From Fidelibacterota bacterium UBA7301 (GTDB taxonomy: Bacteria; Fidelibacterota; Marinisomatia; Marinisomatales; TCS55), in NCBI GenBank assembly GCA_002471845.1, contig DKQT01000036.1, forward strand, positions 1-64,000: a stretch of 64,000 nucleotides of DNA, read 5' to 3'. The notes under the pieces were generated by a model, which ran no database searches, was not told where the DNA came from, and worked only from the letters and a program-made list of their open reading frames with translations. Positions within the stretch are counted from its first letter, which is position 1. Each line of letters starts with the position of its first letter. A program made the position numbers and the translations under genes. Positions 16,114-25,749 of this stretch are shown one piece after another.

Positions 16114-16278
16114 TTAATCTTTTTTCAACAACATATTTGCGATATAAAATATCCCTGAACCAATGATCAAGGCATTGAGTTCAAGCATGACATTATTATC
16201 ACGAATGCCCCACACAAGGCCCGAGAGTAAAATGATCATGGCTACCACCTGGATGCTTCTAAGTAGGACGTATTTCAT
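16114..16278 (-). CDS. Small two-helix membrane protein (54 residues)
   Basis: A short open frame with ATG at 16278 and TAA at 16114-16116. It encodes two hydrophobic helices (around IQVVAMIILLSGLVWGI and LNALIIGSGIFYIANML) and a basic end (LLKKD). The composition is that of a real small membrane protein. Its start lies 20 nt inside the 3' end of the FAD oxidoreductase gene, so it is probably translated by coupling. An internal ATG at residue 14 is an alternative start. No family is recognised. Confidence 0.5.
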   Translation of the reverse strand: MKYVLLRSIQVVAMIILLSGLVWGIRDNNVMLELNALIIGSGIFYIANMLLKKD

Positions 16279-17323
16279 ATCGATGTCCGATGTTTATCCA
16301 ACGCAGAATATTTTTAAAGTTCCAGGTATACGCACCAGACAGTATAGAAAGCGGATCGGGAGATTCAGAGAACTTTTTCGCAAAGACGGCCATTTGATTG
16401 TCGTTCAGCCGTTCGTAAAGCACCCGGTTAACAAATGAGAAGCGACGCTTTCGGTTTAATGATTTCATTATTTCTTTGGCTTCTTTCTTCCTCCCGAGGA
16501 TGGACAGTGCCGCTGCTTTCCCCGACATCATGGACATTCGAATCCCAAACCCGAATAAATAATCCTGGTATCCCCCAGCTTCACCCACTTGGCAAGGTGG
16601 TTGCAAGGAACCGAATGGCAGGGAGAAACTCCCCCGGCTCCCAAATGAGTCTCCTTCGGTAAACGAGATTCCGAATGCATTAAAATAGTCCCGGCTGTTA
16701 TGCAGTGGATCCAAATCCAAATCTTTAGGCTTTTTATAGGCCGTAGCCAGGGTACCCTTTCCATTGATAATTATAAGATAGGCATATCCTTTGGGTGCGA
16801 ATTCATGACCCAAAAGCAAGTGAACCTGGTTTTTCAATTTCGTTTGGAAATTGATACCCCGGATATAAGCGGCTGCCTTTCGTGTACCGGTTGCCCGAAT
16901 TTGACAGGATTCAGGGGCCTCATGGTCCAATTCAAATTTTACACCGGCCTGTTGACACTGTTTATATAACTGGTAGTCCAGATCATTTTTCCCACTCCCC
17001 CGCTTCACCATATAAAAAAATGGGCGATTACTTTGAACAGTTAATGGACCAGAATTATGGGAATGGACGAGAAAACGATAAATAGGATGTGTTGTTAAGG
17101 AGCTGAAATCAAACCCGGATTGCCTGAAAAATTTTGCCATATTGAAGGGAAATATCCAATTCTCAAGCCCTTCATAATCCCCATAGCGGCCGGCTCCGAC
17201 TTGGGATTCTTTTTCATAAACAATGGGATCAAACCTCGACTGTTTTAATTGGATTGCCGTCGTCAATCCAGCCACACCGCCCCCGGCAATTCCAATTGTT
17301 CTGGATAAATTAGAGGCAATCAT
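16259..17323 (-). CDS. FAD-dependent oxidoreductase (geranylgeranyl reductase-like)
   Basis: A 354-residue flavoprotein. The dinucleotide-binding motif is at the N-terminus (IGIAGGGVAGLTTAIQL, about residues 10-26). The Glu that binds the ribose (PIVYEKE) follows, and a second FAD motif lies near residue 240 (GEAGGYQDYLFGFGIRMSM). The layout matches the NAD(P)/FAD monooxygenase-geranylgeranyl reductase superfamily. The substrate is unknown. It starts 3 nt after serA, so it belongs to the aconitase-serA unit. Confidence 0.75.
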   Translation of the reverse strand: MIASNLSRTIGIAGGGVAGLTTAIQLKQSRFDPIVYEKESQVGAGRYGDYEGLENWIFPFNMAKFFRQSGFDFSSLTTHPIYRFLVHSHNSGPLTVQSNRPFFYMVKRGSGKNDLDYQLYKQCQQAGVKFELDHEAPESCQIRATGTRKAAAYIRGINFQTKLKNQVHLLLGHEFAPKGYAYLIIINGKGTLATAYKKPKDLDLDPLHNSRDYFNAFGISFTEGDSFGSRGSFSLPFGSLQPPCQVGEAGGYQDYLFGFGIRMSMMSGKAAALSILGRKKEAKEIMKSLNRKRRFSFVNRVLYERLNDNQMAVFAKKFSESPDPLSILSGAYTWNFKNILRWINIGHRYEIRPT

Positions 17324-17326
17324 GGG

Positions 17327-18901
17327 TCAGCAGTGGAGTTGCTGGACCGAAGTGATTTCAGGTAAATCCCTTAGTTGACTCAAGACTTCATCCGGAACTG
17401 GGCTATCCACCCGCACTACAGCAAAGGCTTCTCCATCATTCATTTGGCGACTGAGAAGATATCCTCCGATGTTAATATTGGCCTCACCCAGCATGGTGCC
17501 AACCTTTCCAATCACACCGGGAACATCATCATTACGGGTAAAAAGCATGGTGCCATATGGGGTTATGTCCATTTCATAACCAAGAATGTTGACCAATCGA
17601 ATCCTGTTACCCTCAAAAATACTTCCGGCTATTTTCGTTGGATCTGATTTTCCAGTCACTCGGGTTCGAATCAGGTTGGTATAAGAACCGCTGTCATTGG
17701 TATAACTGTACTCGATACTAATCCTAAGTTCAACCGCCAGCGTCTCCGCATTGATATAATTCACCCGTTCCGGAACTCGATCCTTAAGGAGCCCTTTCAG
17801 GAACGCCAATGCCGCCGGTTTTGCTTCATCCATGGACCCGGAACATTCAACCTGGACACGCTTGATCACCCCGGGATTTAACTGCCCCTGAAGGTTTCCC
17901 ATGAGCTCAGCCATGTCCAGATTCACCTGGTTTTCTTTCAGCTTGGCCAGGTCCGAAATGGGCATATTCAGGGTATTGTTCAATTTTTCATAGAGAAGGT
18001 AATCCCGCACCTGTTCGCAGACCGCCATACTCACACCTTCTTTCGCTTCCTGGGTGGAAGCGCCCAGGTGGGGCGTTAAAACAATATTCGGTGCATTCAC
18101 CAGTGGATTTAATTCATCCACAGGCTCAGATGTAAATACATCAATTGCCGCCCCGGCAATTTTACCATCGGTCAAAGCGCGAGCAAGGTCCTCTTCATTG
18201 ATTATACCTCCCCGGGCCACATTCACAATCCGTGCTGTGGACTTCATGGATAACAACCGTTCATAATCAAAAAGGTCACGGGTGGAATCGGTCAAGGGCA
18301 CGTGAACAGTAACATAATCTGAATTGGCCGTCAGCTCATCCATGTCAACAATCTTTACTTCTTCCGGGTTAAACATGTCCTGATTCACGTAAGGATCGAA
18401 GCCCAAAATATTCATACCGAATGAACGGCAGCGGGTCATGACTTCACGGCCGATCTTGCCCATTCCCACGATACCCAAAGTTTTGTTCCGGAGTTCGGAC
18501 CCCACCAGGGCATGTCGGTTCCATTCACCCTGCTTCATTCCCGAATCGCCAATGGCAATGTTCCGGGATAAGGTCAGCATCATGGCCACCGTATGTTCAG
18601 CGGCAGAGATTGTATTTACATCGGGGGTATTCATAACCATCACACCACGACGGGTGGCGGCAGGAATGTCAATATTATCCACACCCACACCGGCCCGGCC
18701 AATCACCTGGAGGTTCTCAGCCTGGTCAATCATGTCAGCGGTGACTTTCGTCCCGCTACGAATCACCCAGCCATGGACATCCTTACAGGCTTCCGCTTTT
18801 TCTTCCGGTGTGCCGTCGGGTAACTGTACTACATCAAATTTGGCATCGATGAGAACGGCCATGCCGCTCTCGGTAATGGGGTCAGAAACGAGGATTTTCA
18901 T
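17327..18901 (-). CDS. serA: D-3-phosphoglycerate dehydrogenase
   Basis: 524 residues, the long form with an intervening (ASB) domain and a C-terminal ACT domain. It catalyses the first step of serine synthesis, oxidising 3-phosphoglycerate with NAD+. The Rossmann motif is GIVGMGKIGREV, the catalytic Arg lies in VNVARGGIINEEDL, the Glu in FTSEP, and the His in PHLGASTQEA. The ACT domain (about 450-524, DVPGVIGKVGTMLGEANINI) suggests feedback control by serine. It sits between aconitase (4 nt) and the FAD oxidoreductase (3 nt). Confidence 0.96.
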   Translation of the reverse strand: MKILVSDPITESGMAVLIDAKFDVVQLPDGTPEEKAEACKDVHGWVIRSGTKVTADMIDQAENLQVIGRAGVGVDNIDIPAATRRGVMVMNTPDVNTISAAEHTVAMMLTLSRNIAIGDSGMKQGEWNRHALVGSELRNKTLGIVGMGKIGREVMTRCRSFGMNILGFDPYVNQDMFNPEEVKIVDMDELTANSDYVTVHVPLTDSTRDLFDYERLLSMKSTARIVNVARGGIINEEDLARALTDGKIAGAAIDVFTSEPVDELNPLVNAPNIVLTPHLGASTQEAKEGVSMAVCEQVRDYLLYEKLNNTLNMPISDLAKLKENQVNLDMAELMGNLQGQLNPGVIKRVQVECSGSMDEAKPAALAFLKGLLKDRVPERVNYINAETLAVELRISIEYSYTNDSGSYTNLIRTRVTGKSDPTKIAGSIFEGNRIRLVNILGYEMDITPYGTMLFTRNDDVPGVIGKVGTMLGEANINIGGYLLSRQMNDGEAFAVVRVDSPVPDEVLSQLRDLPEITSVQQLHC

Positions 18902-18905
18902 TATA

Positions 18906-21170
18906 TTATTCCTTGTTGTTGAGTGCGATGAGATTCAGGGCCGAACCGGCTTTAAACCATTCAATCTGGGCTTCATTATAGGTATGGTTACAAAGAATTT
19001 GATCGGATGACCCATCAGCGTGGTTTACCATTATTGTGAGGAGCTGCCCTTCAGAAAACTGGTCCAGGTCCACAAAATCAAAAGAATCATCTTCAAAAAT
19101 ATTGTCATAATCACTTTTATCTGCAAAGGTCAGCGCCAGCATGCCCTGTTTTTTCAAATTCGTTTCATGGATTCGGGCAAAGGACCGCACTAGCACAGCA
19201 CGGACGCCCAAAAACCGGGGCTCCATTGCCGCGTGTTCCCGGGAAGAGCCTTCGCCATAATTCTCGTCACCGACCACAATGGAAGGCACATTATTGAATT
19301 TGTAATCCCGCTGCACATTGGGAACTACACCATATTCTCCATTGAGTTGGTTCTTAACCGAATTTGTTTCTTCATTGAAGGAATTCACCGCGCCGGTGAG
19401 CATATTATTGGAAATATTATCCAGATGACCACGCAACCGTAGCCAGGGACCGGCCATGGAAATGTGGTCCGTTGTGCATTTCCCTTTGGCTTTAATAAGC
19501 AATTTTGCGCCGGTGATATTTTCCCCATCCCAGGGTTCAAATGGTTCTAAGAATTGTAGTCTTTCAGAATTAGGATTAATTATTACTTCCACATAGGATC
19601 CATCTTTCGCAGGGGCTTGGTAACCCAAATCTTCCACCGCGAATCCTTTTTCAGGTAGGTCAAAACCGGTAGGCACTTTCAACTTGATGGATTCACCATT
19701 CTCATTGGTGAGTGTATCTGTGGCGGGGTTGAATGTTAGATCTCCCGCTATGGCAATAGCAGTCACCAATTCCGGGGAGCCCACGAAAGCGTGGGTATTG
19801 GGATTCCCATCGGCACGCTTGGCAAAGTTGCGGTTGAATGAATGGACAATGGTGTTTTTATCCTTATTCTCAGCGCCGGCACGGGACCATTGGCCGATAC
19901 AGGGCCCGCAGGCGTTGGCGAAAACGCTGGTGCCCAACTCATTGAAAGTATCAATGAATCCATCCCGTTCTATGGTGTAGCGCACCTGTTCAGAACCAGG
20001 GGTAATGGTGAACTTCGATTTTGTTTTCAGCCCATTATCCACCGCCTGTTGCGCAATGGATGCGGACCTAGAAATATCTTCGTATGATGAATTGGTACAG
20101 GAACCGATCAATCCCACTTTTACATCGGTTGGCCAACCATTCTCTTCTGCCACTTGGGCCATTTCAGAGATGGGTGTGGCACGATCCGGGGTAAAAGGAC
20201 CATTCAAATGGGGCTCCAATTCGGATAGGTTTATTTCAATCACTTGGTCAAAATATTGGATCGGATCGGGATAAACTTCCGCATCGGCTTTCAAATGTTC
20301 CGCCACGCCGTCGGCCAAATCGGCTACTTCTGATCGGCCTGTGGCTCGAAGGTAATTAGCCATATGTTCATCATAACCAAACATAGAAGTCGTAGCGCCG
20401 ATCTCCGCGCCCATGTTGCAGATCGTCCCTTTACCGGTGCAGGACATCTTGTCCGCTCCTTCTCCGAAGTATTCCACGATGCATCCAGTGCCCCCTTTTA
20501 CCGTCAGGATTCCCGCCACTTTTAGAATCACATCCTTGGCGGAGGTCCAGCCGGTCATTTCACCCGTGAGTTTAACCCCAATCAGCTTAGGAAATTTCAA
20601 TTCCCAAGGCATCCCTGCCATCACATCCACAGCATCAGCGCCGCCGACACCAATGGCCACCATGCCCAGTCCACCTGCGTTAACGGTATGACTGTCCGTG
20701 CCAATCATCATTCCACCGGGAAATGCGTAATTTTCCAAAACAACTTGGTGGATGATCCCTGCGCCTGGCTTCCAGAATCCGACCCCGTATTTATTGGACA
20801 CAGATTCCAGGAAATTATAGACTTCACTGTTCACATCCTTGGCTACATCCAGATCTTTATCAGCGCTGACCTTGGCTTGGATCAAATGGTCACAATGGGC
20901 AGTGGATGGCACGGCCACCTTATCCTTCCCCGCCATCATGAATTGGAGCATGGCCATTTGGGCCGTGGCATCCTGCATGGCTACACGATCGGGATCAAAG
21001 TCCACATACGATTCGCCACGGACATGGGTCTGGGTTGCATCCCCTTGAGAAAGATGGCTGTATAATACTTTTTCAGCCAGGGTTAGGGGGCAGCCAACAA
21101 CCTTTCGGGCGGCAACGATTCGGCCCGGTAAACGGTCATAAACGGCTTTGATCATATTGAGGTCGAACAC
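18906..21170 (-). CDS. acn: Aconitate hydratase, mitochondrial type
   Basis: About 754 residues. It interconverts citrate and isocitrate in the TCA cycle. It matches the mitochondrial-type aconitase found in Bacteroidota rather than AcnA or AcnB: SHLSQGDATQTHVRGESYV near the start, GTDSHTVNAGGLGM, and Fe-S ligands in IGSCTNSSYED and ANACGPCIGQW. The swivel domain has YGEGSSREHAAMEPR. I choose the GTG at 21170 (AAAGGATTTCACGTG, so the protein begins MFDLNMIKAVYDRL). A TTG five codons upstream would put the Shine-Dalgarno inside the gene. Confidence 0.95.
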   Translation of the reverse strand: MFDLNMIKAVYDRLPGRIVAARKVVGCPLTLAEKVLYSHLSQGDATQTHVRGESYVDFDPDRVAMQDATAQMAMLQFMMAGKDKVAVPSTAHCDHLIQAKVSADKDLDVAKDVNSEVYNFLESVSNKYGVGFWKPGAGIIHQVVLENYAFPGGMMIGTDSHTVNAGGLGMVAIGVGGADAVDVMAGMPWELKFPKLIGVKLTGEMTGWTSAKDVILKVAGILTVKGGTGCIVEYFGEGADKMSCTGKGTICNMGAEIGATTSMFGYDEHMANYLRATGRSEVADLADGVAEHLKADAEVYPDPIQYFDQVIEINLSELEPHLNGPFTPDRATPISEMAQVAEENGWPTDVKVGLIGSCTNSSYEDISRSASIAQQAVDNGLKTKSKFTITPGSEQVRYTIERDGFIDTFNELGTSVFANACGPCIGQWSRAGAENKDKNTIVHSFNRNFAKRADGNPNTHAFVGSPELVTAIAIAGDLTFNPATDTLTNENGESIKLKVPTGFDLPEKGFAVEDLGYQAPAKDGSYVEVIINPNSERLQFLEPFEPWDGENITGAKLLIKAKGKCTTDHISMAGPWLRLRGHLDNISNNMLTGAVNSFNEETNSVKNQLNGEYGVVPNVQRDYKFNNVPSIVVGDENYGEGSSREHAAMEPRFLGVRAVLVRSFARIHETNLKKQGMLALTFADKSDYDNIFEDDSFDFVDLDQFSEGQLLTIMVNHADGSSDQILCNHTYNEAQIEWFKAGSALNLIALNNKE

Positions 21171-21353
21171 GTGAAATCCTTTCAAAATGTATGATTCACT
21201 ACAAAAATGAGAGAAATGATGATAAAACGAATGTGAAATTACGCTGATCTGTCGTCGGATTCAATTTCATTAAAGGATGATTTGGCATAATTTAATAAAA
21301 AGAATAAAAAGGAATTCCATTCCTTCCAACCCTACACCCTAAATTTCGCGACA
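21171..21353. promoter_or_regulatory. Divergent intergenic region between aconitase and porU
   Basis: About 180 nt separating two divergent genes, so it must hold both promoters. It is AT-rich. It contains one small perfect inverted repeat, AAGGAAT-TCC-ATTCCTT (21309-21325), about 30 nt upstream of porU. No clear Shine-Dalgarno precedes the porU ATG. I cannot assign -35/-10 boxes with confidence. Confidence 0.4.
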
Positions 21354-24300
21354 ATGAAAGCCATAAAAACTTGGACCATATTCATTTTCCTTTCTGCGTT
21401 CCTATTGGGAGAAACTACTTTGTCCATAGTTTCTTCCACGGCGGATAAATTGGTTATTCGATTAACATGTGATCCGGAGAGTCCACAGGACCTGGCACCG
21501 ATTCAGGTGCTGGTGGGCTTCCCCAATTCAAGTTTGCCACAAATCACCGCCCAAAAAGGGCAAACTGAACAGCATACTTTTGAGGAGATTAAGATCCATG
21601 AAACAAAGTGGATTAACCAACAGGTTGTGAATGGTCTCCAAACAGGAACGCTTCAAATAAGTCCGACGACCCCCACTACTGATTATCTTCCAAACCAGAT
21701 TATCACTATTCGATTCGGCGGTTCTAACAGATCAAATCGACAAATTTCAGCCAATCAACGAAAACTGTTGGCGCCCAAAATAATTAATTGGGAATGGGCC
21801 AAGAACTGGATCGAACCCCAAAAGCGGGCAATGAATAAAATATCAACATTCCCTGCCGGCCAGTGGATCAGGTTCACTTTAAAAAATGATAATATCGCCA
21901 AGATCACCGCCGCCAGTATTCATTCAATCCTAAACACTAGCGAATCCCTGGATCCCAGAACTTTTATGCTCTTTACGGGCTCCGCCTTCGGGCGGGACAG
22001 GACCTATGACCTCACACAAAAACTCACGGAGATTGTGACCATCCCCGCAAATATGGTGGAGATTCCACTAAATATAAATGGCGAATCCGATGGCAACCTC
22101 GACAATGATGATAATATTATCTTTTATGGACGGGGGGGCCGTGGATTTGATCATAATGTGGATAAAGTGGAATGGCATCAAAACCTCTACTTCACCGAAT
22201 CGGTTTATTGGTTGCTGATCCCCGATGATACCGGCCTCCGTGGAAAAAGAATAGATACTGGGAACATCGTAACGGACGGTCCCCTGAGCGTGGATTACGG
22301 CCTGACCTACCTCCACTATGAGACCGATTCAGTAAATCCCCATGAATCGGGCCTGGCTTGGGGAAACACAACCATTCGTCAGGGCGGCTCGTTCTCTCAA
22401 ACCGTTGTGTTGAATCAACCCGTTTCCTCTACCTCCGCCAGTGGTTCCTTCGGCCTGATCGGGAACGAATCCATAAAGACAAAATATGGCAATACCAAAC
22501 ACGAGGCTAAACTCTCCCTGAATGCCCAGGATTTGAATTCAATCACATGGTCTAATTTAAGCTTAAAGTTAGGGAATTTTTCCATTCCAGCCGGCGCCTT
22601 GACCGATGGCGCCCAAATATTCCAGGTGACCAACAGTTCGGACAATCCCAATTCGGAGCCCTACTTTGATTTTTTAACTTTGGCTTATACACGGAAACTG
22701 ACCTATTCCGCTCCCTTTGAATTCTATTCAACGGTCACATCCAATGATATGACCTTCAAAATTTCCGGCACCGACTTCAAGGTCTGGAACATTACTCGAG
22801 CGGCGTTCCCTGAAAATGTTCCTGTTAAAACGGAGGACGACAAAACGCTGATGCGCGTTACCCTCCCGGCGGATACCCTCCAGCGGTTCATGGTATTCAA
22901 TCCCAATGATGTACCAACTGTAGATAATATTGCCCTAATCGGAAACAAATCTTTTTCCCAGCTCAGGGACAATCTCAGCGGCGGAAACCATATCATCATC
23001 GGACCGGAAGCATTCCGCAATTCCGCCCAGCCTTTGCTTGACCACCGCGGTTCCTCGGTTTTCGCCTCCATGGAAGATATTTATGATGAATTTTCCGGGG
23101 GAAATAAGGACCCCGTGGCCATTCGCCATTTCCTCCAGTGGACCCAGGAAAACTGGAGCAAAAAACCATTCACCGCCCTTCTGCTGGGTGAAGCCGATTA
23201 TGATTACCGGAACATCACGAGCCAATCCAATAACATAGTGCCTACTATCGAAGTGGGGACAGTCTATTCCCACGCCACGGATGACCGCCTGGCTTCCTTT
23301 AACGGCATCGTTCCTGAAATGGCCCTGGGGCGCTACCCGGCCAGAACTACCGAAGAGGTGACCAATTTCGTTGACAAGATCATTGCCTTTGAGAAAAAGT
23401 TGCCCCCGGGATTGTGGAAACAACGCGTCACCTTGGTTGCGGATGACCCCGCCAGGCCGGAACGAGAGTCCTATGAATTATCCATAGGAAAAAGCCATAC
23501 ACTCAATTCAGAACGGCTGACAATGTCTATCCCCGCGTTTATGGAGGTTAAAAAATTATATATGGTGGATTACCCAGAGGTGAGTGATGGTTCTGTTTTT
23601 GGGGTGATCAAACCGGATGCCACCCAGGCCCTTTTTGACCAGATTGCTGCCGGGACGGCCATTATCAATTTCATCGGTCACGGAAATCCCACCCAATGGG
23701 CCCAGGAAAAACTCCTCATTATCAACGAGAATCGGAATGATATTGAGTTCATGGAAGCGGAAATGAAACTACCTCTCTGGATTGCCGGCACCTGCAATTG
23801 GGGGCACTTCGATCAGATCGGCGCTGAATCCTTTGCGGAGGAATTGATCCGTACCCCCATGGACGCCGCTTCCGCAATCATCACCACTACCCGGGGCATC
23901 ACCGTATCCAGCAATATTAATTACCTGGAAAAAGTGTTTTCCGCCTTCTTTCCTGAGGATGGGATTACCGATGTCACCCTAGGTGAAGTGCTCCAATCAG
24001 TCAAAACGGGCGGTTCTGACGGTGAATTATTTCATCTCTTCGGAGATCCCGCCATGAAACTGCCCATTCCTTCAAAATTGATCACAGATGGCACCGTAAC
24101 GCCCGATACACTGGCGACGCTTAATGTAGGCACATTGTCGGGGTCAAGCCCATTCAACTCGGGAGACGGGTACCTCGTTTTTGAAGACGGCCCCAAGTCT
24201 GTGACCAAAGAATTCAACTTTGCCTCCAGCCGGAAGGAGATCACCTATTTAAAGAATGGACCAACCTTATTTCGCGGTTCTTTCACTTTTGAGGGATCTT

Positions 24301-25085
24301 CCCTTTCACCCCAGTTCCGTGTACCCAAGGATATTACTTATTCAGACAAACCGGCGCTGGTACGCTTTTCCATCGCCTCCTCAAATAAAGATGAGGCTAT
24401 TGGCGCCGTTTCTGGAATTCACCTGATCCTAGGCGCCCCATCCAATGATACGGAGGGTCCGATAATTACCTTCGAAACAGAATCGGGTCGCATGCTGCGT
24501 AACGGGGATCATTTATCCATTGAAGAGAAATTGATCATCCGCCTTTCCGATCCTCTGGGGATAAACCTTACGGGGGAAAAGGGCCATGAACTGGTTTTGA
24601 TTAATCCTGAGACCGAGGACAAAACCTTGGCCATTGACCATTTCATTTATGATGTGAACAGCCTGAATACGGGGACAATACAGTATAGGATCCCCGCGGA
24701 CGAGGAACAGTTATCCATCGTTGTTTCCGCCTGGGACAATGCTAATAATCCCACCGAAGCCAGGATTAACCTCACGCTCCTGAAATCTAAAAAACTGAAT
24801 CTTCTCCACGTTTTCAATTTCCCCAACCCTTTTGCCCACGAGACGCAATTCACTTTTGAACTCACCACAGATGCCCAAGTATCTGTGGATATTTATACTC
24901 TGGAAGGCCGGCGGATCAAGACCATTCCGGATGAATACTTTTCAATCGGCTACCACCGTATCAATTGGGATGGCCGGGATAAATACGGGAGTTTACTAGC
25001 AAATGGTGTATATTTATTCAAGATGACTGCCGATGACGGCGCCTACAAGATCAACCATATCGGGCGCCTGGCTGTTTTTCGATGA
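21354..25085 (+). CDS. porU: PorU-like C25 (gingipain-type) sortase of type IX secretion
   Basis: 1243 residues with a signal peptide (MKAIKTWTIFIFLSAFLLG). A long N-terminal beta-rich region comes next, then a C25 peptidase domain (about 540-900). The catalytic dyad is visible as H776 in NFIGHGNPTQW and C814 in AGTCNWGHFD. The last 90 residues form an FlgD/T9SS-like sorting domain (FNFPNPFAHETQFTFEL, then NWDGRDKYGSLLANGVYLF). Size and architecture fit PorU, which cleaves the C-terminal signals of T9SS cargo at the outer membrane and attaches them to A-LPS. A secreted C25 protease is the alternative. The maf ATG overlaps its stop by 4 nt. Confidence 0.82.
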   Translation: MKAIKTWTIFIFLSAFLLGETTLSIVSSTADKLVIRLTCDPESPQDLAPIQVLVGFPNSSLPQITAQKGQTEQHTFEEIKIHETKWINQQVVNGLQTGTLQISPTTPTTDYLPNQIITIRFGGSNRSNRQISANQRKLLAPKIINWEWAKNWIEPQKRAMNKISTFPAGQWIRFTLKNDNIAKITAASIHSILNTSESLDPRTFMLFTGSAFGRDRTYDLTQKLTEIVTIPANMVEIPLNINGESDGNLDNDDNIIFYGRGGRGFDHNVDKVEWHQNLYFTESVYWLLIPDDTGLRGKRIDTGNIVTDGPLSVDYGLTYLHYETDSVNPHESGLAWGNTTIRQGGSFSQTVVLNQPVSSTSASGSFGLIGNESIKTKYGNTKHEAKLSLNAQDLNSITWSNLSLKLGNFSIPAGALTDGAQIFQVTNSSDNPNSEPYFDFLTLAYTRKLTYSAPFEFYSTVTSNDMTFKISGTDFKVWNITRAAFPENVPVKTEDDKTLMRVTLPADTLQRFMVFNPNDVPTVDNIALIGNKSFSQLRDNLSGGNHIIIGPEAFRNSAQPLLDHRGSSVFASMEDIYDEFSGGNKDPVAIRHFLQWTQENWSKKPFTALLLGEADYDYRNITSQSNNIVPTIEVGTVYSHATDDRLASFNGIVPEMALGRYPARTTEEVTNFVDKIIAFEKKLPPGLWKQRVTLVADDPARPERESYELSIGKSHTLNSERLTMSIPAFMEVKKLYMVDYPEVSDGSVFGVIKPDATQALFDQIAAGTAIINFIGHGNPTQWAQEKLLIINENRNDIEFMEAEMKLPLWIAGTCNWGHFDQIGAESFAEELIRTPMDAASAIITTTRGITVSSNINYLEKVFSAFFPEDGITDVTLGEVLQSVKTGGSDGELFHLFGDPAMKLPIPSKLITDGTVTPDTLATLNVGTLSGSSPFNSGDGYLVFEDGPKSVTKEFNFASSRKEITYLKNGPTLFRGSFTFEGSSLSPQFRVPKDITYSDKPALVRFSIASSNKDEAIGAVSGIHLILGAPSNDTEGPIITFETESGRMLRNGDHLSIEEKLIIRLSDPLGINLTGEKGHELVLINPETEDKTLAIDHFIYDVNSLNTGTIQYRIPADEEQLSIVVSAWDNANNPTEARINLTLLKSKKLNLLHVFNFPNPFAHETQFTFELTTDAQVSVDIYTLEGRRIKTIPDEYFSIGYHRINWDGRDKYGSLLANGVYLFKMTADDGAYKINHIGRLAVFR

Positions 25086-25678
25086 ATTTGCAGAATAATT
25101 ACCCGATCATTCTCGCTTCCGGTTCACCCCGCCGAAAGCAGCTTTTGGAACAGATTGACCTTGAATTCGAAGTTATTCCCAGTTCTGTCCATGAGGATTT
25201 TACCATTGATCTTTCACCCACGGAATTCGTGGAATACTATGCCAAAGAAAAAGCAAAACACGTGGCCCAATCCCACCCGGATAAATGGGTCATCGGGGCG
25301 GACACGGTGGTGGTTTTTGATGCAGAAATCTTGGGAAAGCCCAAAGACAGGGACGATAGTTTCCAGATGTTAAAACGACTGTCCGGAAATACTCACCAAG
25401 TGTACACCGGCGTTTCAATTCAACATATAAACTTGGGACTTAAAAAAACCTTTCATGCCGTTACAAATGTTACATTTAATACTTTAAATGATAATGATAT
25501 ATATTATTATATTGATACTTATAAACCATTTGATAAAGCAGGAAGCTATGGAATCCAGGATTGGTTTTCCGTCTACGTAAAAAAGATAGACGGCTGTTTT
25601 TATAATGTAATGGGATTCCCCCTTGCCCTATTTTATGCAAACTTTTCTGCCTTGATACCAGTGGAAGATAAAGGTTGA
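25082..25678 (+). CDS. maf: Maf-family nucleotide pyrophosphatase
   Basis: 198 residues of the Maf/HAM1-like house-cleaning nucleotide pyrophosphatases, which hydrolyse non-canonical or modified (d)NTPs; overproduction is linked to septation arrest. The N-terminal ILASGSPRRKQLLEQI signature and the catalytic-site segment WVIGADTVVVFD are intact. Also present are LGKPKDRDDSFQMLKRLSG and the C-terminal DKAGSYGIQD. The ATG overlaps the porU stop by 4 nt, so the two genes are translationally coupled. Confidence 0.93.
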   Translation: MNLQNNYPIILASGSPRRKQLLEQIDLEFEVIPSSVHEDFTIDLSPTEFVEYYAKEKAKHVAQSHPDKWVIGADTVVVFDAEILGKPKDRDDSFQMLKRLSGNTHQVYTGVSIQHINLGLKKTFHAVTNVTFNTLNDNDIYYYIDTYKPFDKAGSYGIQDWFSVYVKKIDGCFYNVMGFPLALFYANFSALIPVEDKG

Positions 25679-25749
25679 TCAAGCTAAAAACATTTATCAC
25701 ATAAAATGGTTTTAACAGTAGGAAACGATCATGTAACTTTTCCGCCCTT

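Noticed and set aside
21971..22005. CCGCC-TTCG-GGCGG hairpin inside porU
   Set aside because: It has no U-run, encodes an ordinary segment (SAFGRDRT), and is a single GC-rich palindrome within coding sequence, so I do not call it an element.
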